Positions 46,226-53,289 of a stretch of DNA of 64,000 nt are shown one piece after another; position 1 is the first letter of the stretch, and every line of letters starts with the position of its first letter. A program made the translations under genes and the position numbers. The stretch comes from Clostridia bacterium (GTDB taxonomy: Bacteria > Bacillota > Clostridia > Acetivibrionales > DSM-2933), in the NCBI GenBank assembly GCA_026418275.1, contig JAOABQ010000049.1, positions 124,001 to 188,000 on the forward strand, read 5' to 3'. The notes below the pieces were generated by a model, which had not been told where the DNA came from, searched no databases, and was given only the letters and a program-made list of their open reading frames with translations.

Positions 46226-48868
46226 ATGGCAAAGTACGTTTATTTGTTCAGCGAAGGTAATGCTTCAATGAAAAACCTTCTTGGTGGTAAAGGTGCAAAC
46301 CTTGCAGAAATGACAGGTTTAGGCCTTCCTGTTCCAAGAGGATTTACAGTAACTACAGAAGCTTGTACGCGGTATTATGAAGACGGAGAAAAGATAGCAC
46401 CAGAGATCGAACAAGAAATCTATGCTATGATGTCGAAAACCGAAGAGATTGTTGGCAAGAAATTCGGTGATCCCAATAACCCCTTCTTAGTGTCAGTACG
46501 TTCTGGAGCCAGAGCTTCAATGCCTGGTATGATGGATACAATTCTTAACCTAGGTCTTAATGATGTAGTAGTTGACGGTCTTGCAAAATTAACGGACAAC
46601 CCGAGATTTGCATATGACAGTTACAGAAGATTCATCCAAATGTTCTCCGATGTTGTTATGGAAGTGGAAAAGGCTAAATTTGAAAAAATACTGGAAAAGG
46701 TTAAAGAGGAAACCGGTGCTAAAATTGATACTGACCTCACTGCAGATAACCTGAAGGAAGTTGTAAAAAGATACAAAGAATTATTCAAAAAAGAAAAAGG
46801 TTTTGATTTCCCACAAGAGCCAAAAATGCAGTTGATGGAATCAATTAAAGCTGTTTTCCGTTCTTGGAATAACCAAAGAGCGATTGTTTACAGACGGTTA
46901 AATGATATTCCAGGCGACTGGGGTACAGCTGTGAACGTTCAGGAAATGGTTTACGGTAACATGGGTAACGATTCCGGTACCGGTGTTGCATTCACCAGAA
47001 ACCCATCCAACGGGGAAGCAAAACTTTACGGTGAATTCCTTATGAACGCGCAGGGTGAGGATGTTGTTGCTGGGATCAGAACACCTCAACCTATCGATAC
47101 ATTAAAAGAGATCAATCTTGAGGCTTATAATCAATTTGCAGAAATTGCCAAAACCCTTGAAAAACATTACAAGGATATGCAGGACATGGAGTTTACCATT
47201 GAAAAAGGCAAACTCTTCATGCTTCAAACAAGAAACGGTAAGAGAACTGCTGCTGCTGCTTTAAAAATTGCGGTTGACCTCGTAAGTGAAGGTATGGTTA
47301 CGAAGGAAGAAGCGATCATGAAAGTAGATCCAAAGCAGTTGGACGCTCTTTTGCATCCGAACTTTGAACCAAAAGCATTAAAGGCTGCTGTGCCGGTAGC
47401 AAAAGGTTTGCCTGCATCACCAGGGGCTGCTACAGGTAAAGTTTACTTTGAAGCAGATGATGCTGTAAATGCATACAAAAATGGCGAAGCAAACGTTATT
47501 CTTGTAAGGCTTGAAACTTCACCGGAAGATATCGAAGGGATGCATGTTTCAAAAGGTATCTTGACGGGCCGTGGCGGTATGACTTCCCATGCAGCGGTTG
47601 TTGCGCGTGGTATGGGTACTTGCTGTGTAGCCGGTTGCAGTGAAATTAAAATCAATGAAGAAGAAAAGTACTTTATAGATAAAAATGGTAAAAAATATGT
47701 TGAAGGCGATTGGATCTCATTGGATGGCTCTGCCGGTAATGTATACGGCGAAAAGCTTCCAACTGTTGACCCTGAAATGACTGGCGACTTTGGTACCATT
47801 ATGGGATGGGCTGATGAAATCAGAACATTAAAGGTTAGAACCAATGCAGATACTCCGAAGGATGCTGCACAAGCGATCAAATTCGGTGCTGAAGGAATCG
47901 GTCTCTGCCGTACAGAGCATATGTTCTTCGAGCCTGACAGAATTCCTGCAATGAGAGAAATGATCGTTGCAAGAACTGAAGAGCAAAGAAGAAAAGCTTT
48001 GGACAAACTCCTTCCAATGCAAAGAAGCGACTTCGAAGGGTTATTTACTGAAATGAAAGGATATCCTGTAACCATTCGTTTCCTCGATCCACCGCTTCAT
48101 GAATTCTTACCGCAAGCCGATGATGATATTGCATCCCTTGCGAAGGAAATGGGCATGACTTTTGAAGAGCTCAAAGGAATTGTTGCGGATCTTCATGAGT
48201 TCAACCCAATGATGGGACACAGAGGATGCCGTTTGGCAGTATCGTACCCTGAAATTGCTGAAATGCAGACAAGAGCGGTTATCGAAGCTGCTATCAATGT
48301 AAATAAGAAGGGTATGACCGTTGTACCTGAAATTATGATCCCATTGGTAGGAGAAATCAAAGAATTAAAATTTGTTAAAGATATCGTTGTTAAGACTGCT
48401 GACGAAGTAATCGCAAAAGCAGGCGTCAAACTTGAGTATAAAGTAGGTACAATGATCGAAATTCCAAGAGCTGCTTTAACAGCAGATGAAATTGCAAAAG
48501 AAGCAGAATTCTTCTCCTTTGGTACCAATGACCTTACTCAGATGACTTTCGGCTTTAGCCGTGATGATGCTGGTAAGTTCCTTGAGGACTACTACACCAA
48601 GAAGATTTACGAATCCGATCCTTTTGCAAGACTTGACCAGACAGGCGTTGGTAAGCTTGTAAAAATGGCTGCAGAACTTGGTAAAAAGACAAGACCTGAC
48701 ATCAAGCTCGGTATCTGCGGCGAGCATGGCGGAGATCCATCTTCTGTAGAATTCTGTCATAAGGTTGGACTCAACTATGTATCCTGTTCACCGTTCCGTG
48801 TGCCGATTGCAAGACTTTCTGCTGCACAAGCGGTAGTTAAGAAGGATGGAGATTTGGGTCAGAAATAA
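46226..48868 (+). CDS. ppdK: pyruvate, phosphate dikinase
   Basis: Interconverts pyruvate + ATP + Pi and PEP + AMP + PPi; in many anaerobic cellulolytic Clostridia it is a major glycolytic route. 880 residues: N-terminal ATP-grasp domain (LGGKGANLAEMTGLGLPVP, SVRSGARASMPGMMDTILNLG), phosphohistidine domain with the catalytic His in GRGGMTSHAAVVARGMG, and a C-terminal PEP-binding TIM barrel (LCRTEHMFF, GTNDLTQMTFG, GICGEHGGDPSS with the acid/base Cys in YVSCSPFRVP). ATAGGAGG ribosome binding site. Monocistronic, with its own promoter and terminator. Confidence 0.98.
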   Translation: MAKYVYLFSEGNASMKNLLGGKGANLAEMTGLGLPVPRGFTVTTEACTRYYEDGEKIAPEIEQEIYAMMSKTEEIVGKKFGDPNNPFLVSVRSGARASMPGMMDTILNLGLNDVVVDGLAKLTDNPRFAYDSYRRFIQMFSDVVMEVEKAKFEKILEKVKEETGAKIDTDLTADNLKEVVKRYKELFKKEKGFDFPQEPKMQLMESIKAVFRSWNNQRAIVYRRLNDIPGDWGTAVNVQEMVYGNMGNDSGTGVAFTRNPSNGEAKLYGEFLMNAQGEDVVAGIRTPQPIDTLKEINLEAYNQFAEIAKTLEKHYKDMQDMEFTIEKGKLFMLQTRNGKRTAAAALKIAVDLVSEGMVTKEEAIMKVDPKQLDALLHPNFEPKALKAAVPVAKGLPASPGAATGKVYFEADDAVNAYKNGEANVILVRLETSPEDIEGMHVSKGILTGRGGMTSHAAVVARGMGTCCVAGCSEIKINEEEKYFIDKNGKKYVEGDWISLDGSAGNVYGEKLPTVDPEMTGDFGTIMGWADEIRTLKVRTNADTPKDAAQAIKFGAEGIGLCRTEHMFFEPDRIPAMREMIVARTEEQRRKALDKLLPMQRSDFEGLFTEMKGYPVTIRFLDPPLHEFLPQADDDIASLAKEMGMTFEELKGIVADLHEFNPMMGHRGCRLAVSYPEIAEMQTRAVIEAAINVNKKGMTVVPEIMIPLVGEIKELKFVKDIVVKTADEVIAKAGVKLEYKVGTMIEIPRAALTADEIAKEAEFFSFGTNDLTQMTFGFSRDDAGKFLEDYYTKKIYESDPFARLDQTGVGKLVKMAAELGKKTRPDIKLGICGEHGGDPSSVEFCHKVGLNYVSCSPFRVPIARLSAAQAVVKKDGDLGQK

Positions 48869-48924
48869 AATTCTATTAAGAATTGTATAGAGACCTTTAA
48901 AGATATTAAGTAATGCATATGAAG

Positions 48925-48962
48925 CAAGGGAGGTTTACGATGACTTCCCTTGTTTTATTTTG
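48925..48962 (+). terminator. intrinsic terminator after ppdK
   Basis: A 10-bp stem, CAAGGGAGGT/ACTTCCCTTG (one G-T wobble), with an 8-base loop, followed by TTTTATTTTG. Confidence 0.9.
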
Positions 48963-49034
48963 TGTATGATATGAATCCAATGAGCGTTCATCTTTTTTTA
49001 AAAATAAAAACCGGTGATAACCGATAACTCGTTA

Positions 49035-49064
49035 TTGACTTTCCTAGATATTCTATGATACTTT
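49035..49064 (+). promoter_or_regulatory. promoter of the MutS2-like gene
   Basis: TTGACT (49035-49040), 18-base spacer, TACTTT (49059-49064) preceded by TGA. Start of transcription near 49071, giving a 5' leader of about 340 bases. Confidence 0.55.
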
Positions 49065-49097
49065 ATATATATCTTAATAAATGAAAGGATGGTTTTG

Positions 49098-49133
49098 ATG
49101 TCGGTAAGTTCTGTAAAGGTGATTTTCAACTAA
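49098..49133 (+). CDS. 11-codon leader ORF (MSVSSVKVIFN)
   Basis: Begins at ATG 49098, six bases after AAAGGATGG (49084-49092), and ends at TAA 49131-49133. The stop lies in the 5' arm of a hairpin (49123-49131/49138-49146). Its length, good ribosome binding site and position at the head of a structured leader resemble drug-sensing leader peptides of erm, cat and ABC-F genes. Its C-terminal SVKVIF is hydrophobic like several macrolide stalling peptides, but it matches none that I know exactly. Confidence 0.5.
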   Translation: MSVSSVKVIFN

Positions 49134-49190
49134 ATAAAGTTGAAAAGGACACGAGTAAAATAGGTTGATATCCTTTTTTTGTTGTGTCCT
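49123..49190 (+). promoter_or_regulatory. alternative hairpins downstream of the leader ORF
   Basis: H1: TTTTCAACT/AGTTGAAAA (49123-49131/49138-49146). A competing terminator-like pairing is AAAAGGA/TCCTTTT (49143-49149/49171-49177) with three more T. H3: GGACAC/GTGTCC (49147-49152/49184-49189). H1 plus H3 exclude the terminator-like form because they share bases 49143-49149. Confidence 0.5.
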
Positions 49191-49265
49191 GAAAAAGACA
49201 TACCCTTACAGACTGCTTCAATAACCATTTTTGGATGCATTTGTTTATAACCGGAAGATGAATCC

Positions 49266-49308
49266 ATGGCGCGACAAGGTGTGTTGGTCGGGCTATTTTT
49301 ATTTTCCG
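49266..49308 (+). terminator. leader terminator upstream of the MutS2-like gene
   Basis: Stem ATGGCGCGAC/GTCGGGCTAT (49266-49275/49287-49296) has nine pairs, one G-G mismatch and an 11-base loop, followed by TTTTTATTTT. It lies about 105 bases before the gene, within its own leader, so it can only act as an attenuator. A further GC-rich pairing ACCCGC/GCGGGT (49335-49340/49381-49386) lies before the ribosome binding site. Confidence 0.65.
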
Positions 49309-49413
49309 CTCATAACAATGTTTAATATCCTTATACCCGCAGGAGCATTCTGCCTTTTTTAAAGGCATGGTATGTCTTTGGCGGGTTTATTTATTAAAGG
49401 AGGAACATTAAAC

Positions 49414-51357
49414 ATGATGAAAAAAATGTATGAAACATTAGAATTTAATAAAGTACTTCATATCCTGGAGGAACATGCTCTGTCCGATAAGGTCAGACTC
49501 AAAATTAGAAAGCTTGAACCCTACCTATCCGAAAAAGAAGTATCCAGGCATTTAACCGAAACAACCGAAGCAAAGCTGATAATAGAGGGCTTTGGGAACC
49601 CGCCACTGTCGGCTATGAATGAGCTTGAAAAGTCACTGACTTTGCTAGGTAAAGGGACACTTCTTATGCCGGAACAATTTGAAAATATTGCACAATTTCT
49701 TACTGCTACGAGAAGAATGAAAGCATACTTGAAAAAGGCCGAAAGTACGGCTACATCAGTAGCTTTATACGGCAATTCAATAGTTATTCTATCTGAGGTT
49801 GAGGATGAAATAAACCGGACAGTACGTGGTGGCCAAATTGACGATAAAGCTTCTCCAAAGCTTTCCGACCTTAGGAGAAAAATCTCAAACGCAGGTGCCG
49901 GGATAAAATCAAAACTTGATTCACTGCTAAAGAATAATAAAAATTGGTTTTCGGAAGGCTTTGTATCAATACGCAATGGCCATTATACCCTGCCTGTAAA
50001 GAGAGAATATAAAAACCATGTTAGCGGTACGGTGATTGACGTTTCTCAAAGCGGAAGCAGCTATTTCATTGAACCTTCTGTTGTAAAAAAATTCCAGGAG
50101 GAAATGGCATTACTTAAAATCGAGGAGGAAAATGAAGTAAGACGTATCTTATACACATTAACTGCACTTGTAGAAGAACATTTGCCTTTGATTCATGTCA
50201 ATATTGAAGCGATGGAATGCCTTGATTTTATATTTGCCAAAGCAAAACTTAGTATTGCAATGAAAGCGTCTCCATTACCGGTTTTAGCTGAAAGGAAAAT
50301 AGAAATTAAGTCGGGGAGGCATCCCCTGCTAAAATCTGACACTGTAGTCCCCCTTGATTTTCATATTGGAGGAGACATCCGTGGGGTGATTATCACCGGT
50401 CCAAACACGGGAGGAAAAACAGTTGCGCTCAAAACCATAGGCCTACTATCGCTCATGGCACAGAGCGGACTTCATGTCCCAGCAGCAGGCGGATGCTTTA
50501 CAATGAATAACTATGTGCTCTGTGATATTGGTGACGGGCAAAGTATTACAGAAAATTTATCCACGTTTTCATCTCACCTGATTAATATTATTGAGATACT
50601 AAAGATTGCAGATGATCAGTCAATGGTTTTACTGGATGAACTGGGATCAGGTACTGATCCAGCAGAGGGAATGGGTCTTGCAATTGCTATTTTGGAAGAG
50701 TTGGCAGGAAAAAACTGCCTGTTTGTTGCTACCACTCATTATCCTGAGGTAAAGGAGTACGCAAAATCCACACCGGGCACTGTCAATGCAAGAATGGCCT
50801 TTGACCGTCAGAGCCTCATGCCCTTGTACCGGTTGGAAATCGGGGAGGCAGGGGAAAGTTGTGCGCTATATATCGCAAGACGTTTGGGGCTTCCCCAGCG
50901 AATGATCGAAAGGGCCGGTAAAGCTGCGTATGGCAAAATGACAAGTACACCTCCCGGTGTTCCTGAAGATGTTTCTACATCATCTCAGGAGATAAGACAC
51001 AATAGTAAGTCTCCTCAAAGAGTCAAAAAGCAGGAAGTAAAAAAAGCTTCCGACAACTTACGCAGTATGAATTTCAATATTGGTGACAGTGTGTTGGTCT
51101 ATCCTCAGAAATGGATTGGTATTGTATACCAGAAAGCCAATGAAAAGGGTGACGTTGGGGTACAGATCAAAAGGGAAAAGTTGTTGATAAACCATAAAAG
51201 GCTCAAGCTGCATGTGCCTGCGTCAGAGCTTTATCCGGAAAATTATGACTTTTCTATCATTTTTGACACAGTTGAAAACCGTAAGGCAAGACACGATATG
51301 GCACGAAAGCATGATCCACAGCTAGTGATTGAGACCAATAACGAAGATAGAAGCTGA
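49414..51357 (+). CDS. MutS2-like ATPase lacking the Smr domain
   Basis: 647 residues; B. subtilis MutS2 has 785. N-terminal core (MYETLEFNKVLHILEEHALS), clamp/lever helices, then the MutS ATPase with Walker A ITGPNTGGKTVALK, DIGDGQSITENLSTFSSHL and Walker B LLDELGSGTDPAEG. A KOW-like segment (FNIGDSVLVYPQKWIGIV) follows, but the protein ends soon after, so the C-terminal Smr nuclease domain is absent. In B. subtilis MutS2 acts on collided ribosomes, and its Smr domain is debated as nuclease. ATG 49414 follows AAAGGAGG by 10 bases; the open frame upstream to 49372 lacks a site. A full MutS2 probably exists elsewhere (inference). Confidence 0.88.
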   Translation: MMKKMYETLEFNKVLHILEEHALSDKVRLKIRKLEPYLSEKEVSRHLTETTEAKLIIEGFGNPPLSAMNELEKSLTLLGKGTLLMPEQFENIAQFLTATRRMKAYLKKAESTATSVALYGNSIVILSEVEDEINRTVRGGQIDDKASPKLSDLRRKISNAGAGIKSKLDSLLKNNKNWFSEGFVSIRNGHYTLPVKREYKNHVSGTVIDVSQSGSSYFIEPSVVKKFQEEMALLKIEEENEVRRILYTLTALVEEHLPLIHVNIEAMECLDFIFAKAKLSIAMKASPLPVLAERKIEIKSGRHPLLKSDTVVPLDFHIGGDIRGVIITGPNTGGKTVALKTIGLLSLMAQSGLHVPAAGGCFTMNNYVLCDIGDGQSITENLSTFSSHLINIIEILKIADDQSMVLLDELGSGTDPAEGMGLAIAILEELAGKNCLFVATTHYPEVKEYAKSTPGTVNARMAFDRQSLMPLYRLEIGEAGESCALYIARRLGLPQRMIERAGKAAYGKMTSTPPGVPEDVSTSSQEIRHNSKSPQRVKKQEVKKASDNLRSMNFNIGDSVLVYPQKWIGIVYQKANEKGDVGVQIKREKLLINHKRLKLHVPASELYPENYDFSIIFDTVENRKARHDMARKHDPQLVIETNNEDRS

Positions 51358-51408
51358 CATCAAGTGGGATTAAAGCTAACAAAACAGTAACAAGCCAGTC
51401 TGATGAAA

Positions 51409-51470
51409 ATGCCCCCTTTATAGTTGACAGATAAAAATAATAAAACTGATTCTATAAAGGGGGCATCTAT
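51409..51470. terminator. 15-bp perfect inverted repeat between convergent genes
   Basis: ATGCCCCCTTTATAG (51409-51423) and its exact complement (51452-51466) enclose a 28-base AT-rich loop. On the minus strand TTTTC follows, so it may terminate the minus-strand gene; on the plus strand there is no T tract. The long loop and G5/C5 arms are unusual for a terminator. Confidence 0.5.
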
Positions 51471-51547
51471 TGGGCAATTTCAAATCTTTGAAGATGTTCT
51501 TCGCTTCCGTTTTGATGCCTTGGAAAAAGGCTATGACTCATAAAGGA

Positions 51548-52948
51548 TTACAGAGAAAAATCGGGTATTGTTGGGTCAAAAAAATCCGAAACTGCCTTCT
51601 TAAGGTCTTTTTGGATTTGATCTTTTTTACTTTCTGCAAGATTTAATTCTTTAAGCTTTTTATTAACAAAATTGTTATATTTGTTCAACTCAGCCATGGT
51701 ATAAAATAAAATTTCATTTCCTCCAACGTAGTATTTTTTGCGGTTTTCCTTAAGGTAAACCAATGTTTGCTTAGCCACATTTGCTATGATTTCCTCTTGC
51801 TTGGAAAACTCTTTATGTTTGGTAAGAAACAATCTTTCATTTATTTTGAGAGCGTCGATTAATACTTCTTTATGCTCGGTATTTTTCAGTGAAGATATTT
51901 GTTTGATAGCTGTTTTTATATTATTGACTCTATTTTCGTAGGTTTTCTTATTATCCCTAAGAAATTCATCAATAAATAAAATAGTATGATTTATTTTATC
52001 GGATGTAGAAATAGCTTTCAAAAGATCATAATCAGCCCAAAAAGCGCCATATTTCTTTTTAATTTGATCCAGGTATTTTGCGTCATTCTCTTTGTATGTT
52101 TTAATGCCTGTATAAGCTGTTTTATATTCCTTTAGAACAATTTTTTGTTTTTGCATCTTGGATTTTTTTGAGTTTATTTCCTTGAAAATATTGTCTTCCA
52201 TATCCTTTTTATAAGCAAGCTTTTGTGCATCCTTTTTAAATTGGTCCGTGCGTTTTGCCCGTTTTTCTTCCAATTTATCCATAGAATTAATTGCGTTATC
52301 AAGCCCGGAAACCCTTAAGGAGAGTAACTTTATAAATTCTTTGCCCTTGTGATTATCATCATCAATAAAGTTTTGCCAGTGATTTGTTTCTTGATTGAAG
52401 ATTTTTTTTAATTCCCTTTCTGTTTGGCTATCATCTTCTATGTAATCCTTATAGGTTGTTAATAAAACCAGATATCTGCCGTATTTTCCTTTGGAGTAGA
52501 TTTTTAAGGGAATGTCCTGAGCGGATGAATATGCCTTTAGCAAGGAATCAAGTTCATCATAGGCTGCACGGTGTTTTTTAGTATCTTCCATATACTGCTT
52601 TATATAGATACCGCAGGACGTTAAAGCTGCAAAGACATAGAGAATAGATAATATTAAAAATGCAACATGTCTTGATCTCCTAAATACAAAAAATAATATA
52701 AGAAAGGTCAATAGTGGGATCACTAAAGTAAAAATGAGTGATTTTGGCAGATAAGCTTTGAGTGTAGTTTCAAGGAGAGGAGCCCTTAAAGCGTCAAAAA
52801 ATAGGAGGACACTAAAAGCCAATAATGAAAAAATGACTGATAAAACATAATGTATGGATTTAACTCTATTTTTTTGATTGAATGGAGGAGCAGGTGTAGG
52901 AGCATTCAATCCTTCGTTTGTAGAAAGTAAAGGGTTTTCTTCCAGCAT
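51548..52948 (-). CDS. membrane-anchored helical protein of unknown function
   Basis: 466 residues, no family recognised. A short Pro-rich cytoplasmic N-terminus (residues 1-30, PTPAPPF) is followed by three transmembrane helices at about 33-52, 68-88 and 94-115. Then about 350 residues of Lys/Glu-rich, mostly helical sequence with coiled-coil character (KKSKMQKQKIVLKEYK) presumably lie outside the cell. No catalytic motif is visible. AAGGAG precedes ATG 52948. Monocistronic and divergent from the next gene. Confidence 0.75.
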   Translation of the reverse strand: MLEENPLLSTNEGLNAPTPAPPFNQKNRVKSIHYVLSVIFSLLAFSVLLFFDALRAPLLETTLKAYLPKSLIFTLVIPLLTFLILFFVFRRSRHVAFLILSILYVFAALTSCGIYIKQYMEDTKKHRAAYDELDSLLKAYSSAQDIPLKIYSKGKYGRYLVLLTTYKDYIEDDSQTERELKKIFNQETNHWQNFIDDDNHKGKEFIKLLSLRVSGLDNAINSMDKLEEKRAKRTDQFKKDAQKLAYKKDMEDNIFKEINSKKSKMQKQKIVLKEYKTAYTGIKTYKENDAKYLDQIKKKYGAFWADYDLLKAISTSDKINHTILFIDEFLRDNKKTYENRVNNIKTAIKQISSLKNTEHKEVLIDALKINERLFLTKHKEFSKQEEIIANVAKQTLVYLKENRKKYYVGGNEILFYTMAELNKYNNFVNKKLKELNLAESKKDQIQKDLKKAVSDFFDPTIPDFSL

Positions 52949-53289
52949 ATTATGACTCCTTAAGAATTAATTATTTGCATTACACTGCAGTATTTTATAA
53001 AATCAAGCAAATTGTATAAAAAAATAAATATTCACTGGTATTCATTTTAACATGATGTTTAGCTTTATGGAAGATAATTCTAACTTTTATTTGTAATGCA
53101 TTTAAGTCTAAATAGAAAACTCAAAAAAATAGGTATATGGTCTTATAAATCCCATGCTTTATCCCTATTCTTATTGCTCCCTCCCATATGATAAGATGTA
53201 TGTAGGGTTAATAAATTCGCGCTTCCTAGCCATTAAAGGAAAAGGAGGGAAGTTAAAAGGTACATCGCCAAGTACTTTTTAGCAACTTT
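52949..53289. other. 341-base divergent intergenic region
   Basis: AT-rich DNA between two divergent surface-protein genes. Contains AAAGGAGGG (53241-53249) and a 9-bp hairpin (53255-53280) ahead of the ATG at 53290. No confident promoter hexamer pair was found on either strand. Confidence 0.5.
53243..53280 (+). promoter_or_regulatory. Shine-Dalgarno site separated from its start codon by a hairpin
   Basis: AGGAGGG (53243-53249) is followed by a 9-bp stem AAAAGGTAC/GTACTTTTT (53255-53263/53272-53280, one wobble) and only then, 9 bases later, by ATG 53290. There is no other ribosome binding site and no in-frame start codon nearer; an in-frame TAA is at 53254. Folding the hairpin would leave about 14 unpaired bases between the site and the AUG. 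Confidence 0.55.

Noticed and set aside
47443..48075. 210-residue minus-strand ORF inside ppdK
   Set aside because: Shadow of a highly conserved gene on the plus strand.
49126..49368. Minus-strand 80-residue ORF with ECSCG and APWIHLP, faintly like the zinc ribbon of RNA polymerase beta'
   Set aside because: No ribosome binding site, only scattered matches, and it lies antisense to the structured leader of the MutS2-like gene.
51471..51547. Possible transposase remnant downstream of the 15-bp inverted repeat
   Set aside because: A short open reading from TTG matches no transposase I know and has no ribosome binding site.
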